A DNA stretch of 64,000 bases from Humulus lupulus (lineage: Eukaryota; Streptophyta; Magnoliopsida; Rosales; Cannabaceae), in contig NC_084795.1 in the NCBI RefSeq assembly GCF_963169125.1, forward strand, positions 192,422,214 to 192,486,213, given 5' to 3'. The position numbers and the translations under genes are program-made. This document shows, piece by piece, positions 1-12,500 of this stretch. The number at the start of each line of letters is the position of its first letter. The first letter of the stretch is position 1. The notes beneath the pieces were generated by a model. That model had not been told where the DNA came from. It was given only the letters and a program-made list of their open reading frames with translations, and made no database searches.

Positions 1-173
1 AGAGACTTGACGCTCTTCTCAGCATCCGTCATTCTGGCCAGCGTGTTGGACCTCAACACCATGTCAGGTGTCGGGTCTGGTGGTAACCATGGGCCTGAAA
101 GTCACAATATGTTTAAGAAAAGAATAAGGAAATTGCTAAGTAAAAACAGCGACCAGGGGAAAAGGGCATTTAC

Positions 174-1015
174 CTCCTCGAGCGAAGGCCAGGTTATTTG
201 CAGCCATGTCAGGCGTGAGGAAATACTCCTGACTGTATTTCCCCACATTGGAGATGTGGGTGGTGTCACTCAGAAATGTTCGGTTCGTCTCTTGGTGACA
301 AAAATGAAAAAACCCTGTCCTGGACTGTTGGGGGTTGGACTTAAGGTCAAAAAGGTAATTGACCTCATGAGGAGTAGGCTTCGGCCATTTTTTAAGTTTG
401 TAAAGGATATAGAGTGCAGCAAGCATTCTATATCCGTTGGAAGTAATTTGGAATGGGGCGACACCAAAGTAGTTCGCCACCCCCTGATAAAATGGATGTA
501 GAGGAAGGGTAGCTCCCGCCTTTATGTGATACCTCGACCAGGCGCTGTAAACGCCTCCAGGAAAATTAGCCCTCTCATCCGCAGTGGGGATCTTGAGATT
601 TACCCCAGTGAGGGGATACTTCCTGAGATAATTGGCAAGCATCCTAGGGGTTACTTGACTAAGGGGAGAAAGATACCACTCGACATCAGGAAGAATTGAA
701 TGCCGAGGGCGAGCCCTAACCTGGATGCGAGGATCTGAGACAATGTTTTCTCGACCACTGGTCGAGGGAACCCCAGCCTGCGAATCAGGCTGAGCTGGAG
801 AATTTGAAGTGTGGTCAGGCTTTTGTTTCTTTTGGCCAGTGGATTTGGAACGAGCCATTCTGGCTGGAGAAGGTTGTGGTCGGGAAGAAGAAAGTCTAGA
901 GAACGGAATCTCGTGAACACGCTGAGCAGGCAGTTCTTCGCCTTCAAGCAGTTGCGCAAGAAGATTGTCCTCGATCGGTCTTTCACCTCCCCACAAATCT
1001 GGCATTAAAATCTGC
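174..1015 (-). CDS. Antisense ORF exon of element A (putative gypsy-type transposon domain)
   Basis: One open frame on the minus strand, opposite in sense to the element that carries it. The middle part (motifs like HPFYQGVANYFGVAPFQI and LYILYKLKKWPKPTPHEVNYLF) matches the antisense genes of elements B, C and E. I recognise it as the plant 'putative gypsy type transposon' family (Pfam PF04195 type); its function is unknown. The N-terminal part is Ser/Pro-rich and low complexity. An acceptor-like TCCGCAG lies just upstream of Met 1015, and a donor GAG|GTAAAT ends the exon at 174, so further exons lie to the left. No stop interrupts the exon. An alternative start is Met 858. Partial gene. Confidence 0.65.
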
Positions 1016-1635
1016 GGACAGAAAAATGGGGAATTGAGGATGAAGAGCCTAGAAAGTTGGTTAGAATAACGTTGTTCATGTATAAAAGTCAAACTTTTAT
1101 ACAACAGCATTCTAACGAAAACAAAATTTTCCACATAAACAGTTTAAAAAAAAAATCAAAAAGTGGAAGCAAAAAGTTTTTTGAAAAAGCTTTTTCAACT
1201 CCAGTTAGGACGGGAAAAACTCAGTTTTTCAACTAGCATAAAAATCGAATTTCTACTTCAGTTTTACGTCCTAAATGTATGATCTCGATTATCAAACTTG
1301 TTTACAACTCCTAAATGGCAAAGATACACCATCCTATCTAGCATCACTCGATAAATCCCCTATTTTCATGCATCTCAACCCAAGAACACAGGCAATATCA
1401 GAACCTAAAAGCTAACTCACAGCGACATGCACAACAAAAATAAAGAGTAGAAAAGTTCTGAAACTTACCGAAGCAAAGATTATGGAGGTTTGGAGAAATT
1501 CCAAGCGTAGGCGAGCGAACGGCTGGTGGTTCTTGGAATGTCGAAAGGTGATCTTCAGAGAAAATAGAGGTTCTGACTTATGGTTTCTTGATGGAGAAAT
1601 AGCATGCGTAAAAAGAAAAAGGAAGCTCTGGGGAG

Positions 1636-1647
1636 GCTATATATATT
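1636..1647 (-). promoter_or_regulatory. TATA box of the element A antisense gene
   Basis: The minus strand reads TATATATAG about 630 bp upstream of the putative start at 1015, with room for a leader exon and intron. Elements B, C and E have TATA boxes at the equivalent place. Confidence 0.45.
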
Positions 1648-1881
1648 TTGTCTGTGGCATGAAAAAAGAGGTAATCATCAGCTCCCTCTTTTCAAAGCAT
1701 GGGGAAGAGTGATAGCCGTCAATGGATTGCTTGGGAACCGAAAAGCCATGATTAGATAGGGGTAGGTCACTTTTTCCAAGAAGGCACGAACTACTCTGAC
1801 AGATTTGGTGGGGTAATCGAAGAGTCGTTTTCCTTAAAGTTCATTTATTACTGGTCATAATAAATAAACTTGGGGGGCAAA

Positions 1882-2477
1882 TGTTATCCAAAAAGCAGGC
1901 ATAGGTGATGTGGCAGACTTTTTTAGCACGTGGCTGACACCTGGCAGAAGTTCTGTTCGACCATCGACCAGTGAGATTCCCCTGCCGAAACATTTGAAGC
2001 TTATATACGACCAGCCTGGTCGTATACTCCATATATTTAGAGATAATTTTGTACAATTGTGATCATATCCGAGATTATCTCCCATGATCCATGATGATCC
2101 GATTATTTATGAAAGAATATCTGTAACTAATTCGTGTAACCCTCCTTGAGCCTATAAATAGAGAGAAATAGCTCAAGGAAGGGACTTTTGGCTGATTTAA
2201 GTTTTACGCTTTGCAAGAGAATTAGAGTGATTATCTTACGATTGTATTATTCATCTCTCTCAGGTCTGTGAAACTTAGAGAACCCTAGTTCTTTGATCAC
2301 TCATTTGAGAACTGATATCAATAAGAGCTTAAGTGGACGTAGGTCATTACCAGTTCTTGGGGCCGAACCACTATAACTTTGTGTGTCGTTTATTGTTTTT
2401 CCATTAGATCTATTTCAACACTTTACATCACATCAAGTATTTGACTCCGTGTCAATTGACCAAATCGAGGGTCAACA
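1882..2477 (+). repeat. 3' LTR of element A (596 bp)
   Basis: It starts TGTTATCC and ends GGTCAACA. A polypurine tract lies directly upstream. A TATA box (CCTATAAATAGAG, near 2153) and the stretch AGTGGTTCGGCCCC (read on minus, near 2360-2395) are shared with the other Tat LTRs in this window. Confidence 0.8.
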
Positions 2478-2482
2478 AAATA

Positions 2483-2774
2483 TATAATAATTATAGCAAA
2501 AAAAATGCAAATTAAATAAAAAATCAAGGAAAAGTCGTCGCTAGAAGCATTGAAAATACAGTCAAATAAAGCCTTCTAGCGACGAAATCTGAGGGGCTCC
2601 AGCGTCAACATTTGTTGCCGCTAGAAGCTCTAGCGGCGACATTTCCTGAGTTGTCACTAATAACAAACATTTAGCGACCAGGCTCCAACGACTACATATA
2701 GCGACGACACAATCATTGCTAGAGGATCTAGCAACGAAAAAAAATCGTCGTTAATACCCCTGATTGTTGTAGTG
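2483..2774 (-). mobile_element. Terminal fragment of a CACTA DNA transposon
   Basis: Read on minus from 2774, the sequence opens CACTACAACAATCAGGGG, a typical CACTA terminus. It is followed by many subterminal copies of GTCGCTAGA/TCGTCGCTA in both orientations. The other end is missing, because element A's LTR abuts at 2477. No transposase is present. The terminus is about 170 bp beyond the SSL stop codon, so it may overlap that gene's 3' flank. Confidence 0.6.
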
Positions 2775-2944
2775 AGAGGAGATAAACAACTAAGGAAATT
2801 GAGTGGAAAAAAAATCTTTCTATACACACAATTAAAGGGTTAACCAATATTCTGAACATCATGATCAATGAAATATTAAATCATTTCAATGATGTTGTGT
2901 TGGTCACCAAAGCCTAAATATTATTACATTATGTTATGTAGATA

Positions 2945-3536
2945 TTACAAGTTCACGTAATTTGTGTCATTTAATTTCAACTTCCCAGCATAAGCTTTAT
3001 GTATGGATCCAATCCAAAGACTCCCATCTTTCTCCTCAACCTCAGAAATAGCCTTCCAATTCACGCCACTTCTATCTTCAACCATATCCAACACAACACC
3101 TTGCTCACTCAACCTCATTATCAATCCTCTTCCTCTCCACTTAGATACATATGTATAAGCCTCCGTAATGTCAAAAGGAAGCTCAAGAAAGAATTTTGCT
3201 ACAAAAGGATGTGAAAGAATCCATTTGAATATCCATTTTTGCTTCGCATGGATTCCCACCCAAAATCCTCCTCTAGGACTTTTTTTAATGTTGTCTGGAA
3301 ATCCTGGTACCTCAGCAAATATTTCATAAGTTCCAGCCTTAGGTGTTTGAAGCCAGTACCTTATGATCCTGCAAGTTGTGGTCTCTGCAACCAAGAGAAA
3401 ATCGCCATTTTCACTTACTACCACGCCATTCGGAAATGAGAGGTTTTCAACTAGAACATCTACTTGTTTTCTTTGAGGGTCATATTTCATTAGCCTTCCA
3501 GTTTTCTCTCCGCTTAATATAAGAGTAAGGTAGTTC
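2945..3536 (-). CDS. SSL gene exon 3
   Basis: The acceptor TTTCAG ends at 3537 and the exon's first base completes an Arg codon. It encodes the C-terminal blades from NYLTLILSGEKTGRL to the stop at 2945. The last residues (KLKLNDTNYVNL) extend slightly beyond the usual family end. Confidence 0.85.
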
Positions 3537-6500
3537 CTGAAACAAGTGTACAAATATATTCATATCACAAAAATGAAAGTAGATGCTGCAAAGGGAACTA
3601 TGTCCCTAAAATTCACGCATTAATTCAGGTTTATGGCAAATATATCTTATTTAAATGACAAATTCATGTAGATTTCATTCTTGCATTGTATGTGCTGATA
3701 AGGAAATAAGCGTTGTTCAACTACTCTAATATATATCAACTAAACATCTACTAGCTAATTAGTTTCATGAACCACATTAGTTGATAAGACTTGCACTCAA
3801 GGTTCATGCTTGTATAAGTCCCAATATAAACATAGCTTTCCAAGTCCTTGGGGAAGTTAATTAACGGTGAGAGAGAAGTCTATGAAAAAAGAGACAGACG
3901 AGCCTAGTTTGTGGTCATATCTCATATACAAATCTTTTAAATATAAATATATATATATAATGGCAATTAAGAAATTATTAATTTATGTAAGATATTAAGT
4001 ATACCTCCTCTGGTAACGAGAACTACTATCAGTAAAATAGACAAGTCCAGTGTGCTCATCGATGTCTAAGCCGTTTAGAAATGCGAATGGAATTCCTTGT
4101 GCTTGGGTGGCCACCCGAGTGGCCAGCCCACCTTCAGGCCCAACTACGAGCAGTCCCATATATGCATCAGCAATGTAGAGATCACCGCTCTTTCTGCTGA
4201 ATTTTAGTCCCAAGGGTCGTCCACAACTGTGCTCCGTCTCATGGTGATCATGTGGCCCTTCACATCTTGATCTGATTCCATCAAATAAAGTTTACAGATG
4301 GTAAGTTTTTTTTTCTTTTTTTTTAAGTAGGTTAACAATTTATTTAAATAACTAATCATTTCAACAATCATTTCCTAACCGATAATGTACCCAATTTGTT
4401 ATAAGAGTGAAAATAAATAAATAAATAAAGGAGGTCAGATTTATTATAAAAAAAATGTGTGGTGACCTCAAACCAATTATTTAAGTGACCCACAATCATT
4501 CACAATTTCGGAGAAATTTAATTAAGTGACCCACAATAATTCACCAAAGTGACCTACCTACTTCAACTATCAGTAGCATACCACCTTCTTACGTTACCAA
4601 TTTTTAAATGTCATCGCAGTACATTTCTTTTTCCTTATTTGGTAAATAAGACATGGCTGAATCTAATTTCCCAGGGTGTAATCCAATTCTATAGTTTCTC
4701 TCATCTTTTTATTTTTACGTCTTTTACGTGGTAGCTTGTCGATATATAAGAATTGAATTCTAACAGATATTTATCTAAAATTACATAATAGCATAAATGA
4801 AATAAAGGGCATTGGGACAGTCAAAGCCTGTGATCGTGAATGACCCTAGAAAAAGAGTTGTTGCTGATCATGTTCTGGAATGTGTCTACGTTTTATTTTA
4901 TTTTCTATGTTTCAACATTACACATGCCCAAACAAAGTTTTCAATCTTATAAACAAAGTTTTCAATCTTTTAAATGAGAAAAATAGGTGTTCAATATAAG
5001 CACTTCTAAGTAGAACGCATCGTATTGATAGGGCCATAAATATGTTGAGAGATTTTACAGTATGACATATTTATAATAGGGAAACTCCACCAAATAACAT
5101 TTCTTTAACTTTATAATATAATCATATAGTATCTTAAAAGTTATTAACAAAACTAACTTTATACAGTTGTCAAAAGTCTTCAATGCCCTTCAGAGAAATA
5201 ATCTTTCTTTCTATTCTCTTCTCCCCCATCTTTCTCTCTCCTCTCTCAAGATTTTGCACCCACCCACCATCAATTTTTGTATTATTTTTTTCTCCTCACC
5301 TCACAAAGGAAGTCCAACTAACATCTTTATCTATTTCAAATATTTTATATTTTTCTTCAAATTTTATCAAAGTTGAAGGAAAAAAAAGTAGTTTTTGATG
5401 ATGGGTAAGTGTTATTATTGTGTATAAGTTATGAGTCTGTTATATAATGGTTTATAATTATTTTTCGAACTATTCTGAAGTTAAAAATTTGTCAAAAAAT
5501 AAATTTTATGTTGAGAGGACAAATTTTCAAGTAATTTTTGTCCAAACGATGTCCGAATAATGTTTGAACCATATCCGAACTATGTGAAAACCATGTCTGA
5601 ATATAAAAATCGCAGTTCACAAAAATCACTTAAAATTTTGTCCTCCCAACATAAAATTCATTTTTTGACAAATATTTTAGCCCAAAATAGTTCGAAAAGT
5701 AACTATGAACCATTATATTACACTCATAATCTATACACAACAATAACATTTACCCATTATCAAAACTATTTTTTCCTTCAAATAGATGAAGATGTTAGTT
5801 GCAATTCGTGAGTGATGTGAGTCGAAAGAAAGAATACGAAAATTGATAGTGGGTGCGGGTGCAAAACCATGAGAAAGGAGAAGAGAAAGATTTGGGAGAA
5901 GAGAAGTGAGAAGAAAGAGAGATATTATTTCTTCTAACGACATTGATGACTTCTCACAGGGTTATAATGTTAGTTTTGTGAAAATCTTTTAAGAGCATAT
6001 ATGGTTATTGTTGACGCGGTTCTTCGCCAACAGATAATTAAGAAAATAAGAAAAAGAGATTAGTGCTTAATAATGAACCGAAACAGATGAATGATCTTAA
6101 AATGGACTGATGACACAACTACGTTTTTAAGTGGTTCAAAGGTTAAAATCCTTCTACTCCACCAGCCAATATTATTGCTATGCTTTTGGTATTCTCTTAC
6201 AGGATATTTCGTTACACAATAGAATCCAACTCCTTGCAACTCCCAGGGTCTCCATATTTATAGGAGAGGGCACCTGGGAGTTGGTAAGGGGGTTATCCCG
6301 TGACCTTCTTACCCATCATGTCACTTCTGTGACATTCATGATTAATTTCTAAAACCTGACAAATGAAGTGTGATCTAATCAATAGGTAAGGGGGATAATG
6401 GGCCGCACGGCTCAACCCAGTCGTGGGTGCCTGAATACGCACGTTCATGCTGCGTGTCCGAGAATTCAGGGATATATCAGACACGTGATGTCTGATATAT

Positions 6501-9500
6501 GCACGTTTACATTGCGTGGTTGACTTTATAAGGAGTCACGGCTTCCCACTTCAGCTCGTACCTCGAGCTGGATGCCTTCTTGGCTTTCGGTCTTCATATC
6601 CCTGTCTCGGCCCTTAAATAATCTTGGTCAACCTTTGGTTACCTCGAGCTAAAGAGGTTGGACCTTACAACAGCAGTTCCGGCCACGTGGCGTCCACGTG
6701 GCTGATATAATTATGCCATATCTCAGCTCGCTAATAGCCCGTGGAAAATTAGGGCGTACATTTGCCCCCCAAGCCTCTGCTCGTTGCACACGACATCATC
6801 TGGGGCCACAGTGGAGGTTTTTAGGCTTCTCCATGGACTCTCCATATTCCACCTATTACGCAGGCGTCGAATACGTGGAGCATCGTAGTTGGTGACGGTA
6901 CGTCTTCCGAGATCCGCATTAATTGGCCTAGCCTATACTCAGTTGTCGTTTCATCTTTCGAGTGGAGAGCCTCGGATCCCACATCAGGGCAATCCAACAG
7001 CCCTCCTCACACGGCCTTTCACGTATATAACAGGGGTGGCTGCCTTACGCATGGGCCACCCGTTTATTTGAAAATTTTCTAAATTTCCCATCTTCTTCTC
7101 TCTTCTCATCCTCAAAAAACCATCTTTTTCTCCCGGTGACAGTTCCCAGCATTCCAGAAGATCAGGTGCAAGGGCTCCTTTGAGGTTTTGGTACCAGTTA
7201 CTCCGTTGAGGCCCCAACCCAGACGACCCCTTCATCCCCCTCACAGCAAAACACTTCGTAAGTTTTCTGACTAACCTAGGTAAATAGTTACTGTAGCTGC
7301 ATGCAATATTTTGCTGGTTTTTTGTGGGTATGATTCCAGAAGAAAACAATTTAGGAGCATGGTTCATAGGGTGCGTTTTCTAGGGAAATTTTCTGGGTAG
7401 GATTTTTTTTTTGTATGCTTGTTTAAAATATCCAGCATTTTGGGTGAAAAACCGGGTAGCTTAGGGGACACGCTTCACAGGCGGTTTTGCACTTCTTGCT
7501 TACTGAAACTTTCCTTCCAAGGCAAACTTTTATCCTGACCCCCGACACATGAATTCCGAGTAATCGGGGATCTGTTGGGAGCACAGGCGCGTGTTTATAG
7601 AACCGCGTGGTCTCACTCTCCACGGGCTGAGCTTACCTCAGCCCGTGCAAAGGAAACACCTCTTCAGATCCTTTCTTATGTTTAGGTCGCCTTTTCTAAA
7701 ATTACTTCTTTTGTTTGCTGGGCGACCAGATGGGACCCAAGAAAAACGCTCCTAAGAAGAATGCAGGCAGCTCGTCCTCCCAACAATCCAAAGGAAAGGA
7801 AGTGATGACAGACTCCCCAATCCCTGTCTTTGGGCCGGCCGTGGAGCAGGAGCTCGAGGTGGCGCCCGATGCTTTTTTCGAGGTCGAAAGGATCGTCTCG
7901 AAAATCACCAACCAGGGGAGAGTGAATAAAATATTCCTCTCCCACAACATCGAGCTGGGGAGGGGCGCCCTGATCGCCCGACCTCCCCTTGAAGGTGAGC
8001 GGAGCTGCGCGCCACTCGACAAGGAATACGTGGCTTAGAGTGACGAGCACTTCAAGGCTGGGGCCTTCCTCCCGCTGGACAATTACTTCGCCGACTTCCT
8101 CAACTACGTGAAGTTGGCTCCTTTCCAGCTCCCCCCAACTCTTACTGTTTGTTGGCGGGGTTGAGATATCTGTTCCTCAAACAGGAATGGAAGGTCCCCA
8201 CTCCGGCGGACATCTTATATTTTTTCTGCCTCAAGGCCAGCTCGGAACAGCGGGGGCGAGGCGACAGGTTCTACTACCTGACCCGCTTCCCAAACACGGC
8301 TGCGGTCATCGAGCTTCCCAGCCACCCCAATGACTTCAAAGACCAATTCTTTATGTCCAAGGGGTTTCGTAACTGCGAATTTCATTACTTCAACCGTCCT
8401 CGTAAGTACCTTTTTCTCTTAGCTCGTAAGTTAAGTATTGATTATCTCCCCCTTATTAGTTTCTGACTTAGAACAATTCTGCAGCCATTTTCGCGAGGAC
8501 AGATAAGTCTGTGATCCTCGGGAGTCAGTACGAGACACTGGCGGGCCTGCCCCCAGTGAAAAGGACTATCGCCAGCTTGTGACAGACGAGACGATGTTGG
8601 CTTGCAAACTGATCTCTCCAGGCTAGACTTTGGCCCTGAGGAGACCCCGAGGGCTTCCCCCAGCTCGCGAGATGAGGCCCATCCCCGAGGAGGAGGTCGG
8701 GGGGGGAGGTGAGGATGAGGGCGAGGAGGACGAGGTGCACCTCATAAGGAGGAAGCAGGCGCTGGAGGTCGCCCAAAGAACGGACGAGTAGAGGATCCGG
8801 TCCGGAGCAGCCGCAGGTCCCTCTGGGTAAGGTAATTCTTACATGTTCAGGGGCTTAGATAGGGCCACCGCCGAACCTCGGTTAGCTAGGTTTAATCCCA
8901 ATCAGCCCGTCCAACGCCATCGAAACGACCCAGACCTTGACATAACCCTACTCCAGTGCGTCGACCGGCTCGTGCTGGATTACGAGAGTAGCCGCCCTAG
9001 GGGTACTGTAGTCGTAGACAACACCTTAGCCTTTAGGTCGGCCCTCTTTGAGGAGTATGGGACTAATCTCCAGTCGTGGCCCTCCCTTCGGGAGGGTACT
9101 GTAGCTCCGGGTCTTAGACAGTATGTAGAAGAGTCTAGCCCCAAGCCAGATTCGGACCCAGGACCTGTTCCAGCTCGCGAGGTCATTGTCTTAGATTCCC
9201 CCGCAGAAGCTCCGGGGCCGATGGTCGTGACCATAGATTCCTCTTCTAGCTCAGGGGGTAGGATCCTTTTCAATATATATACTTGAGTTCCGCTTTTTCC
9301 CCTTTATTTTTGTTCTTGCATAAATGCTTACTTGTATACTAATGTTGTCTTTATTTTGCCAGAGGAAATGTCTCAGCCCGGGAACAAAGACCTGCGAGCT
9401 ATGTTCACCGGAGGAAACTCTTCTGCTGGAGCCTCTGGGCCCAAAATGAAGAAGCTCCGGGTGGCGAAGAAAGCCGCTGGGACCCCAACCAAGTCCCCTG

Positions 9501-12500
9501 CAAAGGGGAAAGACCAGACCCCAGCTTCCCAGGCCAAGGTTCCTCCACCTCTTGCCGCAGGAGAAGATGCCCTCGCCCCCTCCACGAGCTCCGGCCTTTG
9601 TTCGGGATATGGGGGCGGAGCCCAGGATTTTGGCAATCGCAGACCCCGAGGTGCGCATTCCGGTGGACCCCCAAGCCCTGGAGAAAATTCCTGACATCTT
9701 TCAGGGGACGGTGTACGAGACGGCAACCTACACCGTCGACCACTACTACGGCGCCACCGAAAAGGACCTGCAGGCGATCGAAACAAGGAGCCCGGAGAGC
9801 GTGATGGAGTCTTCACTGGGAATGGCTCTAACGGTAAGCTGGCTTTACATTTTGTACTTTTTTGGTTATCATGCATCGCGCGTTCTTTCTATATTTTTTT
9901 TTCTAAGGCAGTTGCCTCTTTGCTTTGTAGGGTGCCTTGGCTCTTCACTGGAGCATTTCCAGGTCCAAGACTCGGCTCAAGGACATGAGGGGCGAGCATC
10001 AGGCTATTTTGGCCGCCCAGCTGACTACCTTGGCCTCCCTGAAGACTGCCCAAAAGCAAGAACAGGAGGCTAAGGATGCCTTGGCGGCCGCGCAGGCCGA
10101 GTTGGACGTGTCCCGTCCCAAGCTACAAGAGGCCGAGGCTAACAAGGCTGCCCTAGCCGCTGTAACGGCTGAACTCGAGGAGGCCAAGGTTGCCCGGGTC
10201 GCGTTGGACTCTGCAAAAACCGAGGCTGAGGAGGCTAAGGCCGCCTTGGAAAAGGAGAAGGAGACTTCCAGCTCCGCCATGGAAGACATGCTATATCACT
10301 GTTGGGTCTTCAACCCGGACGGCGACTTTTCCTTCCTAGGAGCAGAAGTCTGGGAGCCCTTCCTGGAGGAGTTTAAAGCTCGCCTTTAGCAAGAGGCACC
10401 CTCTGAGACCGGGGAGACCTCTATAGCGGCCGAGCAGGAGGGCGAGACGGCGACCTCAGCGGAGCAGCCTGGTGGAGCCTAGGGCCTTACTTTTTCTTTT
10501 TTGAACACATTATTATTATTATTATTTGTAACTTTTGTATGAGGCTTTTCCACCGTGAGACAATTTGCTTTATCCATTTTTGCTTCTATACACTTTTCTT
10601 TTTGTTGGTGCTATGATTGATGCTTTTATACTTTTCTTAGAAGAAACATGTTAACCAATCTTGACCCAACTTCTAAGATGAGTCCCGGTTGCACTCCGGA
10701 CATTGCATTAAAAACTTAGTTCGCGTTAACCTCTTATTGATATCTTGTGCTTTTTAAGAAAAACAACGATCCATCAATTTGAATTAACTTCTAAGTTTTA
10801 TGACCTGGTTATGTCCAGGACGTAAGTTTGAAAACTTAGTTCGCGTTAATTTTTATCAATATTTCGTGCTTTTTAAGAAAAACAACGATCAATCAATTTA
10901 AATTAATTTCTAAGTTTTATGACCTGGTTATGTCCAGGACGTTAGTTTGAAAACTTAGTTCGTGTTAATTCTTGACTAATACCTTGTGCTTTTTAAGAAA
11001 AATACGATTAATAAATTTGAATCAACTTCTAAGTTTTATGACCTGGTTATCTCCAGGACGTTAGTTTGAAAACTTAGTTCGTGTTAATTCTTGACTAATA
11101 TCTTGTGCTTTTTAAGAAAAACACCGATTAATCAATTTGAATCAACTTCTAAGTTTTGAGCCGACCTGGTTATATCCAGGATAGGACTTAGTTCGCGTTA
11201 ATCCTTTATCAATATCTCGTGTTTTTTAAGAAAAACAACGATCAATCAATTTGAATCAACTTCTAAGCCTTTTTAAGGCGACCTGGTTATATCCAGGCAC
11301 CATATGCCCCCCAAGTAACTAGGAAAGGGTCTTTCGTGGTTACTTGAGATTACACCCACAAATATACACAATAATAAACAAAGATTTAATTCTCATTGCT
11401 TAAAAAAAAAGTGGCCTTTAAGCCTTACAAGGGTGCTACTGATAATATTTCTTCAAATGAATAGCGTTCCAGGTTCGTGGGATTGCTTCTCCATTGAGCC
11501 GAGCTAATTTGTAAGTTCCTTCCTTAATGACCTCGGTGATTTGATATGGCTCTTCACAGTTCGGTCCCAATACTACATCTTTGGGATCTTTACCGGCTAA
11601 GAAGACTCCTGAGGACCATGTCGCCAATGCTAAAAGCGTGTTTTTTGACCTTTGAGTTGAAATAACGAGTGATTTTTTGCTGGTAATGTGCGAGCTGAAG
11701 CTGCGAATCTTCTCTTCTTTCATCAATTAGGTCGAGGGAGGCGCAAAGTAGTTCGTGGTTGCGGTCCTGGTCATATGCCTGGACTCTATGCGAAGATACC
11801 TTAATCTTAACAGGGAGGACTGCCTCACTCCCAAAAGTCAGGGAGAAAGGAGTATGACCCGTAGGAGTCCGATGCGAGGTCTGGTATGCCCACAGAACCT
11901 GGGGAGCTGTTCTGGCCAGACCCCCTTGGCTTCGTCTAGTCTCTTCTTAAGGCTCGCCTTTAGCGTCTTATTGACAGCCTCGACCTGGCCATTTGCCTGG
12001 GGATAGGCCACGGATGAGAAGCTTTTCACAATTCCGTATCTTTCGCAAAATTCGGTGAAGAGGTTGCTGTCGAACTGAGTCCCATTGTCGGATACGATTT
12101 TCTTGGGCAGCCCGAATCGGCAGATAATGCTCTTGACCATGAAGTCGAAGACTTTCTTGGAAGTGATTGTTGCCAAAGGTTCTGCCTCTGCCCACTTCGT
12201 GAAGTAGTCGATGGCCACCACAGCGTAGCGGACCCCGCCCTTTCCAGTAGGGAGTGTACCAACCAAGTCGATTCCCCAGACCGCAAATAGCCATGGGGAC
12301 GAGATCATCTTCAGCTCGACTGGGGGAGCTCGGGCAACTGTGGCGAATCTCTGGCACTTGTCACATTTCTTGACGTATGAGATCGAGTCCTTTGATAGAG
12401 TGGGCCAGTAATACCCTTGCCTTAAGACTTTTAGGGCCAGACTTTGCCCCTCAGTGTGATCCCCGCAAAAACCTTCGTGCACTTCCTGCAGGATGGCCTT

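Larger units (their letters stand above)
1..2477 (+). mobile_element. Element A: 3' end of a Tat-type Ty3/gypsy retrotransposon
   Basis: Only the 3' part is in the window. An LTR at 1882-2477 is preceded by a polypurine tract (1869-1881, G6 core) in plus orientation, so gag-pol should lie to the left of position 1. Between them is an antisense spliced gene (174-1015) with its own TATA box. This matches the complete element B, where a gene opposite to gag-pol lies between pol and the 3' LTR. The LTR resembles the fragment of element D at 41602-41862. The 5 bp after the LTR (2478-2482, AAATA) would be the target duplication, but its partner is outside the window. Confidence 0.75.

Noticed and set aside
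1482..1712. 76-codon plus-strand frame in element A
   Set aside because: It lies over the promoter and leader region of the minus-strand antisense gene and has no homologue in B, C or E.
5167..5943. Several 60-83-codon frames on both strands
   Set aside because: They lie in the AT-rich arms of the foldback element; the inverted copy gives mirror frames and nothing resembles a known protein.
10640..11300. Possible CRISPR array (regular 119-bp period)
   Set aside because: The whole unit repeats, with no unique spacers, and the DNA is plant nuclear retrotransposon sequence.
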